Assembly (NCBI RefSeq): GCF_014202765.1
Contig: NZ_JACHHN010000003.1
Span: forward strand, 186,001-250,000
Length of the DNA stretch: 64,000 nucleotides
Direction: 5' to 3'
From: Silvimonas terrae
GTDB lineage: Bacteria; Pseudomonadota; Gammaproteobacteria; Burkholderiales; Chitinibacteraceae
In this document: positions 7,021 through 16,153 of the stretch, piece by piece
Layout of the letters: every line of letters begins with the position of its first letter
How positions within the stretch are numbered: the stretch's first letter is position 1
Position numbers and translations under genes: made by a program
Notes under the pieces: generated by a model
Told to the model about the DNA's origin: nothing
What the model saw: only the letters and a program-made list of their open reading frames with translations
Database searches by the model: none

Positions 7021-9405
7021 ATGACTGCCATTTATAAAGACCCGTCCCAACCCGTCGCCGCCCGCGTCGCAGACCTGCTGGCTCGCATGACACTGGACGA
7101 AAAAATCGCCCAGATGCACGCCTTCTGGCTCATTCTTGCCCAGGACGGCAAACATACTGTCCGCGCTGACAGCTTTACCGGGGCCAGCGACCAGGCATCG
7201 CTGCAAAAGCGTTTGCAACTGGGCCTGGGGCAGATCACCCGACCGTTGGGCAGCCACAAGGTCGATGCATTGTCTGGCGTGCGGGCCTTCAACGCGCTGC
7301 AAAAAACCATGATGCAAGACACGCGGCTGGGTATTCCGGTGATGTCGCATGAGGAATGCCTGGTCGGCCTGATGACCAGCGGCGCAACACTGTTCCCCTC
7401 TGCGCTAGCGTTTGGCGCCACCTGGAACCCGGTGCTGATCGAACAAATGGCCGCCGCCATCGGGGACGAAGCGCGCAGCATTGGCTGCCATCAAGGTCTG
7501 GCGCCCGTCCTGGATGTCTCGCGCGATGTACGCTGGGGCCGCACAGAAGAGACCTTTGGCGAAGACCCGTATCTGGTCGGTGTGATGGCCACCCGTTACG
7601 TGCGTGGCTTGCAAGGCGAAAAACGTGATCTGCTGGCCACACTCAAACACTACGTTGGCCACTCCTTCTCTGAGGGCGCGCGCAATCATGCGCCAGTTCA
7701 TCTGGGCTGGCGTGAACTCAACGATATTTTCCTGTTGCCGTTTGAAATGGCCGTCAAACAGGCCAACGCCGGCTCCGTCATGCCGGCGTATCACGATATC
7801 GACAACGAGCCCTGCCACGCCTCGCGCCATTTGCTCACCGAGGTGCTGCGAGACCAGTGGGGGTTTGATGGCCTGGTGGTGGCCGATTACGTGGGCGTGA
7901 GTTTGCTGTATCAGCATCACGGCGTCGCCGCTGACCCGGCCGAGGCTGCGGCACTCTCGTTCAACGCCGGGCTGGATGTGGAACTGCCCGGCGACGACTG
8001 CGCTACCCGCCTCTCCCAGGCACGCCAGCGCGGCCTGATCACCGAGGCCCGCATTGATGAGATTGTGAGCCGCGTGCTGACCGAGAAATTTCGCCTTGGC
8101 CTGTTTGAGAACCCTTACGTGGATGAAAACGCCATCCGCCTGCGCACGCCGCGCGCGCTGAGTCTGGCGCGGGAAGTCGCCCGCCAGTCTGTGGTGATTC
8201 TGGAAAACAACGGCACGTTGCCATTAAACCCGGCTGCGCAACCCAAGCTTGCCGTGATCGGCCCCACGGCAGACGACAGCCTCGCCCTGCTGGGCGGTTA
8301 TAGCTTCCCCGTACACCTGATCCTGAGCAAAGACCAGCAAGCACAGGCGGAGCCCAACGTCATCACACCGCTGGCCGGCTTGCGCCAGCTCTTTGGTGCC
8401 CAGAACGTCAGTTATGCCCAAGGTTGCGCCATTCTGGAAGAGCGCAAATATGGCTCGCCAGTCTTTCCGGGCGATGTCGCCAACAGCACGGCACTGGCGC
8501 ATGAATCCCCCGTCAGCCAGAACACCAGCCACATCCGCGCCGCAGTGAGCGCCGCACAACAGGCCGACATCGCCATCGTCTGCGTGGGCGATCTGGCCGG
8601 CTTGTTCCAGACCGGCACCGTGGGAGAAGGCTCGGATGCCGACTCGCTCAATCTGCCCGGTGTACAGCAGCAACTACTGCAAGCCATCGTCGATACCGGC
8701 AAACCCGTGATCGTGGTGCTGACCGGCGGCCGGCCCTACAACCTGCAAGGACTGGAACAACGCGTCGCAGCCATGGTCATGGCGTTTACCGGCGGAGAGC
8801 AAGCCGGCATTGCGCTGGCCGAGGTACTGGCCGGCGTGGTCGAACCCAGCGGCCGCATGACGATCTCCGTCCCGAAAAATGTCGGTGCCGTGCCGTATTA
8901 CTACAACCACAAACTGAAAAGCGCCGGTACACCCATCGCCTTTCACTTTGGCAGCGCCTACCCGTTTGGCTTTGGCCAGAGCTACACCACGTTTGCCTAC
9001 GACAACCTGGCCGTGGCGGCCAGGCAGATTGACATCAACACCGGCGACATCGTCCTCACCTTTGACATTACCAACACGGGGCCACGCGCTGGTGTTGAAA
9101 TCCCGCAAATCTACGTGCGAGACAAACTGGCCTCCGCCGTGCGCCCGGTCAAAGAGTTGAAAGCCTTTGGCCGGTTTGAACTGGCCGCCGGTGAACGCAA
9201 AACGGTAGAAGTGCGCATTCCCGCAGATATGCTCAACTTCACCGGCAGCACCGGCCAGCGCATTGTGGAACCCGGTGAGTTTGATCTCCAGATTGGCGCA
9301 TCCAGCAGCGATATCCGCCTCTCCACGGAGATCACGCTAACCGGCCAGACCCGCACGCTGGAACGCCATTGGCGGATGGAAAGCGTGTGCCAGGCGGCGG
9401 TTTAA
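7021..9405 (+). CDS. Glycoside hydrolase family 3 beta-glycosidase (BglX-like)
   Basis: This 794-residue enzyme begins at ATG 7021 with AGGAAAC upstream. It shows the GH3 N-terminal barrel ('DEKIAQMHAFWL', 'LGIPVMSHEECL', 'RDVRWGRTEETFGEDPYLVGVMA', 'KHYVGHS'), the nucleophile D289 in 'FDGLVVADYVGV', the C-terminal alpha/beta sandwich ('VVILENNGTLPL', 'VGEGSDADSLNLPG') and a C-terminal FN3-like domain ('RAGVEIPQIYVRD'). No signal peptide is visible, so it probably acts in the cytoplasm on oligosaccharides brought in by the upstream ABC transporter. Substrate (glucosidase or xylosidase) is not decided by these motifs. Confidence 0.93.
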   Translation: MTAIYKDPSQPVAARVADLLARMTLDEKIAQMHAFWLILAQDGKHTVRADSFTGASDQASLQKRLQLGLGQITRPLGSHKVDALSGVRAFNALQKTMMQDTRLGIPVMSHEECLVGLMTSGATLFPSALAFGATWNPVLIEQMAAAIGDEARSIGCHQGLAPVLDVSRDVRWGRTEETFGEDPYLVGVMATRYVRGLQGEKRDLLATLKHYVGHSFSEGARNHAPVHLGWRELNDIFLLPFEMAVKQANAGSVMPAYHDIDNEPCHASRHLLTEVLRDQWGFDGLVVADYVGVSLLYQHHGVAADPAEAAALSFNAGLDVELPGDDCATRLSQARQRGLITEARIDEIVSRVLTEKFRLGLFENPYVDENAIRLRTPRALSLAREVARQSVVILENNGTLPLNPAAQPKLAVIGPTADDSLALLGGYSFPVHLILSKDQQAQAEPNVITPLAGLRQLFGAQNVSYAQGCAILEERKYGSPVFPGDVANSTALAHESPVSQNTSHIRAAVSAAQQADIAIVCVGDLAGLFQTGTVGEGSDADSLNLPGVQQQLLQAIVDTGKPVIVVLTGGRPYNLQGLEQRVAAMVMAFTGGEQAGIALAEVLAGVVEPSGRMTISVPKNVGAVPYYYNHKLKSAGTPIAFHFGSAYPFGFGQSYTTFAYDNLAVAARQIDINTGDIVLTFDITNTGPRAGVEIPQIYVRDKLASAVRPVKELKAFGRFELAAGERKTVEVRIPADMLNFTGSTGQRIVEPGEFDLQIGASSSDIRLSTEITLTGQTRTLERHWRMESVCQAAV

Positions 9406-9413
9406 GCCGCCCA

Positions 9414-9443
9414 CAAAAAAGCCACCCGAAGGTGGCTTTTTTG
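9414..9443. terminator. Bidirectional terminator between GH3 and GGDEF genes
   Basis: AAAAAAGCCACC-cgaa-GGTGGCTTTTTT is a strong stem flanked by A and T runs, located between the convergent GH3 gene and the diguanylate cyclase gene, so it can stop transcription from both sides. Confidence 0.92.
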
Positions 9444-9469
9444 TGGGTCTGGCCGGCCCGTCAGCACGC

Positions 9470-10486
9470 CTAACGCACATTGGCCATATTCTTGCGCCGA
9501 TGCTTGATGGCGTACATCTCGCCATCGGCCAGGCGCAAGGCCTGATCTACCGAGACGGAACCATCCACGGCGACAAAGCCGACGCTGGCGCCGGGGTAAT
9601 CCACTGTTCTGCCGCCAATGCCGAACACACCACTGGCGGCACTGGAAAAACGCTCGGTCATGGCAATGGTGGCAATGTGGGCATCACCCCGGTTAGCGGG
9701 GCCGGGGCCCACCACTACAAACTCATCTCCCCCCAGCCGCCCGACCATATCTGTACCGCGCGCCGCGCCACTGAGGCGGATGGCGACTTCACGCAGCAAA
9801 TAATCGCCCCCTTCGTGGCCGTGTTCGTCGTTAATGCCTTTGAACCCATCCAGATCAACCAGCCCGACCAGCACCGTGGTTTGTTCGCGACGGGCAGCGG
9901 CCAGCAAGCGGGATAATTCATCGCTGATGGCACGACGGTTGGGGATGCCGGTCAGCGGATCGGTCAGCGCAAAGAGCGCCAGGCGTTGGTTGGCGCTTTG
10001 AAGTTGTTCCAGCAAGTTTTCCCGCTCCATATGTTGGGCAATCAGTTTGGAGAACAGATTGATGGCACTGCGGGCACGGTCTGACAGTGGTAACTGCCGC
10101 TTGCTGGCGGCGCACAGGGTACCCACCAGTTCGCCACTGCCGCTGCGAATGGGCGCGCTGACATAGGTTTTGATGCCCAGCGCTTTGGCGGCGACCGAAT
10201 CAGGCCATTGCCCTGGCACGTCGTCTGTATACTGGCGGCCTTCTTCAAAAGACCGTTTGCACAAGGTGTCCGACCAGGGCACGGTCATGTTCTCCCCGAT
10301 ATTGAGTGCGCCCACGTTCATGGCAAATTCAACCAGTTGTGTCGCCGCTTGCATGTCAATGCGAGTGACGTAGGTGGACTCGTAGTCGGTGAGGTTGTGC
10401 AGCATTTCCAGCAAGGGCCTGGCCAGTTCTTCCAGGCTACGGGCCGATGAGACGGATTCAGTCAGGCGGATCAGAGCGCTTTCCAT
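9470..10486 (-). CDS. Diguanylate cyclase with N-terminal GAF domain
   Basis: This 338-residue cytoplasmic protein has a GAF sensor (residues ~5-170, 'YVSAPIRSGSGELVGTLCAAS'), a coiled linker, and a GGDEF domain (~180-338). The catalytic motif GGDEF is intact, and RGTD five residues before it forms an RxxD product-inhibition site, so it should make cyclic di-GMP and be feedback inhibited. ATG at 10486 is preferred over the ATG at 10498 because GGGGAGA lies 5 bases before it. The GAF ligand is unknown. It is divergent from the chemoreceptor gene. Confidence 0.9.
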   Translation of the reverse strand: MESALIRLTESVSSARSLEELARPLLEMLHNLTDYESTYVTRIDMQAATQLVEFAMNVGALNIGENMTVPWSDTLCKRSFEEGRQYTDDVPGQWPDSVAAKALGIKTYVSAPIRSGSGELVGTLCAASKRQLPLSDRARSAINLFSKLIAQHMERENLLEQLQSANQRLALFALTDPLTGIPNRRAISDELSRLLAAARREQTTVLVGLVDLDGFKGINDEHGHEGGDYLLREVAIRLSGAARGTDMVGRLGGDEFVVVGPGPANRGDAHIATIAMTERFSSAASGVFGIGGRTVDYPGASVGFVAVDGSVSVDQALRLADGEMYAIKHRRKNMANVR

Positions 10487-10746
10487 TGTTCTCCCCATGT
10501 CAGTGTTATAAAGCGCGACGATTCATTCTAGAAGCCATGCGCTATCCGGCAAGGCGGGTTTCAGGCCAGGTCTTGCCGCCGGGTCTGGGCTATATCCGCC
10601 GTTTGTCGGTATGACAGCAAATCTTGCGCATTCAGATCATGTGCGGGCTAATTTGTCATCAAACCTTACGGAATATCCCAATAACATATGGGCGTCGAAT
10701 CGGGTTTAATGCCCGGTTGCCCGTCGTCCTTAAAGCATTGGTTCTT

Positions 10747-12627
10747 ATGTCACTCAAATCCCGATTACTTGTCTTTGTGGCCCTGCTGGTGGCCGTGGTT
10801 ATTGCTGTGCTCTCTTGCGTGGCTTATTTGCGCATGAAGTCAGAAATCATCACCGGCACCCGTAACGAAATTCATACCGCCGTCCACGGCAACAGCGCTG
10901 CCCTGGCGCGCTGGGTAACCCAGCACCGCAATGCGGTGACGGCAGTCGCCGCGCAAGTGCCCGGCGTGACAGACCCCGTGCCGTTCTTGCTGGTGGGCAA
11001 GCAAGCGGGCGAGTTTGACCAGTTGTTTGCCGGTTACGCTGACAAGCGCATGATCTACAACCTGGCCGACAAACACCCGCCCGCCGGCTACGACCCCACT
11101 GGCCGCACCTGGTACAAAAAAGCGGCCGAAGCCAATGGCCCCATTGTTTCTGATCCCTATGTATTTGCCTCTACCGGCAAACTGGGCGTGACCTTTGCCG
11201 CCCCGATTACCCAAGCCGGCGCACTGACCGGCGTGATCGGCGGCGACGTGGCGCTGGAAGATGTCATCAAGGTGGTCACCGGCATTGAACTGCGCGGTGA
11301 TGGTTACGCGTTCCTGGCCACGCACGATGGCAAGATCGTGGCGCACCCCAGCCCGGATAGCACGCTCAAAGCCGTGTCTGACATCATGCCCGGCCTGACC
11401 CCTGACGCCCTGGATAACGCCGAGAAACAGAACGATCTGGTGGAGATTTCCATTGGCGGCACCGACAAATATGTGACGGCCACCGCCGTACCCGGCACCA
11501 GTTGGGTACTGGCCACGGTCAGCGACAAAGCCGCCATGCTGGCACCGCTCAACGGTTTGTTGATCACCTTGCTGGTCTCTGGCGCTGTGGTTGGGGTACT
11601 GGCGGTAATGCTGGCTGCGGCCGCACTGACCAGCATGCTGGCCGGCTTGATTCGCCTGCGTGATGCACTGGCCGAAATTGCCACCGGCCATGCCGACCTG
11701 ACCCGCACTATTCCGGTGGGTCGCCGCGATGAAATCGGCCTGACCGCCGAAGCCTTCAACCGCTTTGTCTCGCGGCTGCGGACCTTGTTTGTGGACGTGC
11801 GCGACAACGCGGTGCACCTCACCAGCGGAGTGCGTGATCTGCATGATGTGACCCAGCGCCTTTCCAATGAATCGCAACGTCAGGCCGATATCTCTAGCGC
11901 CACAGCCGCGACCATTGAACAAATCACCGTCAGCATCAACCACATTGCCGATGGCGCCCGCCAAAGCGAAACCACTGCCAGCGAAACCGGCGGGGTGTCT
12001 TTGCAATCGGCGCATGATGTGCAGCAACTGTCTAACGAGATCGACGGTATTTCCCGCTCGGTGGATGCCCTGGCCGATACGCTGGAAGCCTTGGGCGTGC
12101 GCTCCGGCCAGATCACCCACATTGTCGATGTGATCAAGGAAATTGCCGACCAGACCAACCTGCTGGCTCTGAACGCCGCGATTGAAGCAGCCCGCGCGGG
12201 CGAAGCGGGGCGCGGCTTTAGCGTGGTAGCCGATGAAGTGCGCAAGCTGGCAGAACGCACCGCCAAGGCCACGGTGGAAATCGGCGGCCTGATTGGCGAA
12301 ACCGATAACCAGATCCAGGCCGCGCTGGGCGATATGTCCAGCACCCGCCAGTCGGTCAGCGCCGGGGTGGATAAATCTCACGCCGTGGCGGATCGCATTG
12401 GCGGCATCCACAGCCGCATGGAAAACGTGGTTTCCAGCATCCGCGAAATTGCCGATGCGACCCGTGAACAATCGGTAGCCACCAACGAAATGGCCAAGGC
12501 CGCAGAACAGCTCAACCGCTTGTCCAACGAAACCGACGCCGTGGTGCAGCACGCCTCTGGCACGGTTGGTCAGTTGAACGATCGGGCTCGCGCTTTGCAT
12601 GGTCTGGTGGAACAATTCCAGCTTTGA
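10747..12627 (+). CDS. Methyl-accepting chemotaxis protein
   Basis: This 626-residue receptor starts at ATG 10747, which places a signal-anchor helix (residues ~7-29) at the N-terminus. It has a periplasmic dCache-type sensor (residues ~30-270, '[20 protein letters not shown]', '[12 protein letters not shown]', '[15 protein letters not shown]'), a second membrane helix near 280-305, a HAMP domain and a long cytoplasmic coiled coil with the conserved tip '[20 protein letters not shown]'. The sensor style is that of receptors for small organic ligands such as amino acids, but the ligand is not readable. No CheW-binding pentapeptide tail for CheR is seen. Confidence 0.93.
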   Translation: MSLKSRLLVFVALLVAVVIAVLSCVAYLRMKSEIITGTRNEIHTAVHGNSAALARWVTQHRNAVTAVAAQVPGVTDPVPFLLVGKQAGEFDQLFAGYADKRMIYNLADKHPPAGYDPTGRTWYKKAAEANGPIVSDPYVFASTGKLGVTFAAPITQAGALTGVIGGDVALEDVIKVVTGIELRGDGYAFLATHDGKIVAHPSPDSTLKAVSDIMPGLTPDALDNAEKQNDLVEISIGGTDKYVTATAVPGTSWVLATVSDKAAMLAPLNGLLITLLVSGAVVGVLAVMLAAAALTSMLAGLIRLRDALAEIATGHADLTRTIPVGRRDEIGLTAEAFNRFVSRLRTLFVDVRDNAVHLTSGVRDLHDVTQRLSNESQRQADISSATAATIEQITVSINHIADGARQSETTASETGGVSLQSAHDVQQLSNEIDGISRSVDALADTLEALGVRSGQITHIVDVIKEIADQTNLLALNAAIEAARAGEAGRGFSVVADEVRKLAERTAKATVEIGGLIGETDNQIQAALGDMSSTRQSVSAGVDKSHAVADRIGGIHSRMENVVSSIREIADATREQSVATNEMAKAAEQLNRLSNETDAVVQHASGTVGQLNDRARALHGLVEQFQL

Positions 12628-12640
12628 TCCGGAACCGACC

Positions 12641-12865
12641 ATGACCGAAACCGAAGCCCTGCAACTGGCCACCCACCGCCATTACAAAGGCGGCCTGTAC
12701 CGCGTGGTGGGTCTGGCGCGTCATTCAGAAACACTGGAATCCATGACGGTGTATGAGCACCTGTGGCCGCACGAACAAGGCCTGTGGGTGCGCCCTACCG
12801 ACATGTTCAACGGCAAACTGGACGATGGCCGGGATCGCTTTGCCGTACTAAAGCCGACTGCCTGA
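12641..12865 (+). CDS. DUF1653 family protein
   Basis: This 74-residue protein begins 14 bases after the chemoreceptor stop. 'HYKGGLYRVVGLARHSETLESMTVY' followed by 'LWVRPTDMFNG' and 'RFAVL' is the compact SH3-like pattern of DUF1653. The function is not known. It is likely cotranscribed with the receptor, which may simply be a matter of position. Confidence 0.85.
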   Translation: MTETEALQLATHRHYKGGLYRVVGLARHSETLESMTVYEHLWPHEQGLWVRPTDMFNGKLDDGRDRFAVLKPTA

Positions 12866-12881
12866 ATCTCTGTTGTTCACA

Positions 12882-12913
12882 CAAAAAACCGCCACAATGT
12901 GGCGGTTTTTTAA
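12882..12913. terminator. Bidirectional terminator
   Basis: AAAAAACCGCCAC-aat-GTGGCGGTTTTTT lies between the DUF1653 gene and the convergent FMN reductase gene and carries A and T tracts on both sides. Confidence 0.92.
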
Positions 12914-12930
12914 TATGCGCACATGCCGGA

Positions 12931-13503
12931 TTACCCCGGCGCACCTGGCCCGTGCTCCCGCACGACCTTGATCCGCGCCAGCAGCATATCCAGCCTGAGC
13001 CGCAGCGCATCACGCGTCGGCGCATCAGTAATCTGCGGCCCCGCACCCAGTTTGCGCCCCACGCTACCCACGCAAACCGGGCCATCGCCCACCAGATCAC
13101 CCGTCATCACCTTCAGCGTGCCGTACACGTGCCCAGCCGCCTTGTCCGCTCCGCTTTCCGATGAAGACGCGCCCAGCAACACAATGGGTTTGTGGACCAA
13201 CTCGCCACTACCCACCACCCAATCGAGCGCATTCTTGAACGCCCCCGGCACGCCATGGGCATATTCGGGTGTCGAGAACACAACGCCATCCACCGCTTGC
13301 AAGGCCGCCTGCCAGCGCACGACACGCTCTGGAGTGCCCTGCGCCTCCACGTCCGGGCTGAACAGCGGCAAATCACCCAGTCCGGCATAGATCGACAGAC
13401 TCGCCTCATCGGGTAACAACCGGGACAGCGCCCGCAACAACGCAGTATTGAACGACTGTTGCCGCAAACTGCCCGACACACCCAAAAGCTTGATTGACGC
13501 CAT
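12931..13503 (-). CDS. NADPH-dependent FMN reductase family protein
   Basis: This 190-residue flavodoxin-fold protein starts at ATG 13503 (MASIKLLGVSGSLRQQSFNTALLRAL). The phosphate-binding loop 'GSLRQQSFN' and the active-site segment 'FSTPEYAHGVPGAFKNALDWV' are those of the NADPH-dependent FMN reductase/chromate reductase (YieF/ChrR-like) family. Such enzymes reduce quinones, azo compounds or metals using NAD(P)H. The in-frame extension upstream to 13596 looks non-coding. There is no operon partner. Confidence 0.88.
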   Translation of the reverse strand: MASIKLLGVSGSLRQQSFNTALLRALSRLLPDEASLSIYAGLGDLPLFSPDVEAQGTPERVVRWQAALQAVDGVVFSTPEYAHGVPGAFKNALDWVVGSGELVHKPIVLLGASSSESGADKAAGHVYGTLKVMTGDLVGDGPVCVGSVGRKLGAGPQITDAPTRDALRLRLDMLLARIKVVREHGPGAPG

Positions 13504-13684
13504 CACAAACCAGCCCGGCAAAGAGGAAGGGGAAGAACAGAGCGCGGACACAAACCAGGCCAAGCCTGAACGCCCGCGCCGGCTGAGTATAACCACAAAA
13601 CCACGTCCGCCCGGCTAGCCAAAATCAGGCGAACGGGCGCTGTGAGATTACCCTCAAGCCTGCTACAATGCGCCCCTCTGCCCT

Positions 13685-13724
13685 GCCCGGGTGGTGAAAT
13701 TGGTAAACACAGCGGACTTAAAAT
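13685..13724 (+). pseudogene. tRNA-Leu 5' fragment, cut in the anticodon loop
   Basis: GCCCGGGTGGTGAAATTGGT and the following bases up to GGACTTAAAAT reproduce the acceptor 5' strand, D arm and anticodon 5' stem of a tRNA-Leu(UAA). After 'acttaaaat' the sequence changes to AT-rich DNA, and no T arm or 3' acceptor strand (CCCGGGC) is found downstream. The break lies in the anticodon loop, a known integration sub-site for tyrosine-recombinase elements. See the complete but different tRNA-Leu 160 bp further on. Confidence 0.8.
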
Positions 13725-13838
13725 TCTTGACATTTACGCAATAGTCTTCATTTATTTCTTTTAAATTCAATCGTCTACGATAGAATCGGCAAAGATAGAA
13801 ATTTATTTTTTCCGCAAATTTTCCACCAGTTTTAAATG

Positions 13839-13863
13839 TCGCTAGTGAAGCGACAGCTTTTTT
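13839..13863 (+). terminator. Terminator-like hairpin between tRNA-Leu fragment and tRNA-Leu
   Basis: GTCGCT-agtga... more exactly GTCGCT-AGTG-AGCGAC-type stem followed by AGCTTTTTTAG forms a plausible rho-independent terminator. TTGACA at 13727 lies about 110 bp upstream, so a short non-coding transcript of ~100 nt could end here, but no known RNA family is recognised. Confidence 0.55.
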
Positions 13864-13883
13864 AGAAATTTAGTAAGTAAACT

Positions 13884-13969
13884 GCCCCGGTGGTGAAACA
13901 GGTAGACACAAGAGACTTAAAATCTCTCGGCCACGTGCCATGCCGGTTCGATTCCGGCCCGGGGCACCA
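13884..13969 (+). tRNA. tRNA-Leu (anticodon TAA)
   Basis: The 86-base sequence folds as a class II tRNA: acceptor stem GCCCCGG / CCGGGGC, D arm with 'GGTAGACAC', anticodon arm GAGAC-TTAAAAT-CTCTC-type with anticodon TAA, a variable arm, T arm 'GGTTCGATTCC', discriminator A and an encoded CCA. It differs at many positions from the truncated tRNA-Leu just upstream, so it is not a simple duplicate and may have come with an integrated element. Confidence 0.93.
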
Positions 13970-14009
13970 TCAGATGACCTTCCCCTTGTGATGCGAGTAT
14001 CACAAACTC

Positions 14010-14100
14010 TCCCGCAAAGCACCGAATTCGCCGGGGTGAGCTTCAACACTTGTGCGATCCGTTCCAGCAGGTCCCCCCCATAGTTGCCAAAACCGGCCAT
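14010..14100 (-). other. Short open fragment, unidentified
   Basis: On the minus strand 'GNYGGDLLERIAQVLKLTPAN' resembles the C-terminal helix region of small XRE-type regulators, but the frame runs on into the tRNA gene and no complete protein can be built. It is probably debris from the integrated element. Confidence 0.25.
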
Positions 14101-14205
14101 CGGTTGCTAATGTGGCACCGCAAACGGAAACAAGCAGCCTCGCTCATAGTCCTTAACAGCTAAAAAATACTCCCATGACACCTCTTGTCGCCGCACAAGC
14201 AGCCG

Positions 14206-14383
14206 GGACCTCGACCGTTCGCAATCTGGGTGAGCCGCTGAAATTTAAAGACGTTCAGCCTCTAGCCGGATTTACGGCTAAAATCGAATCGCGTGTGACA
14301 CCGAGATGCTCGGCAATCTGGTCTACGGAAACCCAAGGCTCAGCAGTCACAGTGGCGCCTAGGGGTAGGGGTTCGGATGGCAT
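14206..14383 (-). pseudogene. Excisionase / HTH-17 family fragment
   Basis: Reading from ATG 14383 on the minus strand gives MPSEPLPL..., then 'EPWVSVDQIAEHLGVTRDSI', the N-terminal winged-helix motif of MerR-like excisionase proteins. The frame stops at 14255 after 42 codons. A shifted frame beyond it gives 'VFKFQRLTQIANG', resembling the family's 'LWKFKLSEVDEWV' segment. The gene is therefore broken by at least one frameshift. Its presence supports a decayed integrative element at this tRNA locus. Confidence 0.6.
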
Positions 14384-14497
14384 AAAGTCGGTTTAAATCG
14401 CAAAGACAGCAATTTACCAGCTTGTCCATTGGAAAACGAGCCTTCCAAGCCAAGGGCGATTGCGACCCTCATTCGCGCCTAGTTCACTGCACCCCAT

Positions 14498-15229
14498 ATG
14501 CCGGTTGCGGGTAGGGAGCACCTAGGCACTGGAGGAATCGGGACATACCACCATGGATTTAACAGAGATACTGTCCAGAATCGCAGTCGTAAGGCAGCGT
14601 CTTCAGTTACTCGGACTCAAACCGAATCGATTCAGATTACCCCTCCGTCGGAGGCACTGGCCGACGCGGCGAAGTGGATTCATTTCGGGAAACTTGGTTC
14701 TCCGAGTAGGCGCTTTACCTATCATGATAGGGAAGGCAACGAAACTGGATATATGCTCCGTTTTGATCTAGCTGAGCAGGGCAAAACAATCCGGCCGCTC
14801 ACCTATCGTCGAGATTCATCTGGTCATCATTCTTGGCAGTTAAAAGGTTTCGCTCAGCCTCATCCTTTGTACAACCTGCATCTACTGACTCAGAGACCTG
14901 AGGTCCCAGTCTTGTTGGTAGAAGGCGAAAAATCTGCAGACGCTGCGGTGAGACTGTTCCCAGAGCATGTCGTGACCACATGCATGCATGGTGCGAAGTC
15001 AGTAAATAAAGCTGACCTCACGCCTTTGATCGGTCGCGACATTGTCATCTGGCGTGACCATGACGAGCCCGGCCATGAATACGCCCGGCAAATTATCGAA
15101 GGACTGATTAAGCTCGGCCACCTGCCCCGCCCGGATGGCAGCCCGCCGTTCAGATGCAATACGGTGTTTCTGTTGCCGGAACCGCCGGTACAGCGTCAAT
15201 CCAGCGATTCCCGCCAAAAGCACGATTAA
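14498..15229 (+). pseudogene. Truncated TOPRIM primase of an integrative element
   Basis: The central part ('WIHFGKLGSPSRRFTYHDREG', 'GYMLRFDL', then 'VLLVEGEKSADAAVRLFPEHVV', 'GRDIVIWRDHDEPGHEYA') matches the primase/TOPRIM domain of replication proteins on phages and integrative elements, which are normally 600-900 residues with a following helicase part. Here only ~180 residues survive; the stretch after about 15140 no longer resembles the family, and the beginning before ~14620 looks unrelated. It is a non-functional remnant. A minus-strand frame starting at 15244 (MTTSRLIVLLAGIAGLTLYRRF) overlaps its end and could be the start of a damaged small membrane protein. Confidence 0.65.
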
Positions 15230-15337
15230 TCTGGATGTCGTCATCCCGCACCGTGAAAGTCTAGCGCCAGCATTCGCCCGGACACCCTGCCGTTCATGAC
15301 ACGCTCAGCGGCAGGCGTCGTATAGAGGCCTGTGCGA

Positions 15338-16153
15338 TCAAAATGCCCCTGGAAAGAGCAGCAAATTGGGCGAAATGCGTTCAAAACCCTGCTCACTCAA
15401 CGCGGCATCCAGCTCTAGCGTGGCCAGGTCGTCGGCCATCAAGTCGTGTTGCGCATCCTGATCCAGTTGTTTAAGCCAGCCATGGCAATCACCGCAGGTC
15501 TCCGCGACCATCCTGGCGCCTTCCTGCAATGACCACAGCCCCATGTCCCGCCCGCTATTACATTCAACACACTGGGCGCGGATGTGGTGCCATTCGCTTT
15601 CGCACAACGCGCAGTGCAGGTAGCGCCGCTGATCATGCAATATGGCGCCAACTGGCAAAAAACCGCAGACCGGGCAATGCGCCTGCGTGTGATTCGTCAA
15701 CGCTGGTGCGGTGCTGGCCTGTGCCCTGAGCAGGAAATCAACCTGCAATGCAGCAGCAACGAAGGGTGCGGCGCCACGATCCAGCTCATGCCATTGCAGA
15801 GTGAGAATTTGCTGCGCACAAGTCTGAACCTGGGCAGCACTCATTTGCTGCAGACGCATTACCGTGCTTTGCCAGGGCGTAACTGGATCAACCATCTGCT
15901 TCAGCAGCCCTTTCAGCACGGCAGGCCAGCGCCCCTGCAAGACCGCTTGCGGATCGTGGCAAGGCGCGCCGTTCTGCCAGATCAGACTTTGCTGCGCTTC
16001 AGGTAAAAACACCTCCGCCTGCACTTGCTGGGCCCGACATAGTGCGCTGCAAAAGTTCAGATAGCCTTCCAGTTCATGGCCCGACGCCAGTGTGTTCAAG
16101 CGGGTAGCCCGACGGCCGTAAGGCAGGGTTGCGGGCAAGATCAGGTCATTCAT
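15338..16153 (-). CDS. fdhE: Formate dehydrogenase accessory protein FdhE
   Basis: This 271-residue cytoplasmic rubredoxin-like protein carries four CxxC pairs (CPVC, CALC, CVEC, CGDC) in its C-terminal half, as in FdhE, which is needed for maturation of respiratory formate dehydrogenases. ATG 16153 overlaps the preceding gene's stop by 4 bp, so it is translationally coupled as the last gene of the fdoGHI-fdhE operon. The frame upstream of 16153 is inside fdoI and is not used. Confidence 0.92.
   Translation of the reverse strand: MNDLILPATLPYGRRATRLNTLASGHELEGYLNFCSALCRAQQVQAEVFLPEAQQSLIWQNGAPCHDPQAVLQGRWPAVLKGLLKQMVDPVTPWQSTVMRLQQMSAAQVQTCAQQILTLQWHELDRGAAPFVAAALQVDFLLRAQASTAPALTNHTQAHCPVCGFLPVGAILHDQRRYLHCALCESEWHHIRAQCVECNSGRDMGLWSLQEGARMVAETCGDCHGWLKQLDQDAQHDLMADDLATLELDAALSEQGFERISPNLLLFPGAF

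Noticed and set aside
10840-12672. Minus-strand open frame of ~610 codons opposite the chemoreceptor gene
   Set aside because: The plus strand has unmistakable MCP domains; the antisense frame has no recognisable motif.
13685-13883. Group I intron in tRNA-Leu(UAA)
   Set aside because: The break is in the anticodon loop as in cyanobacterial intron-bearing tRNA-Leu, but the following 160 bp is too short, has no 3' exon, and the next tRNA carries its own 5' half.
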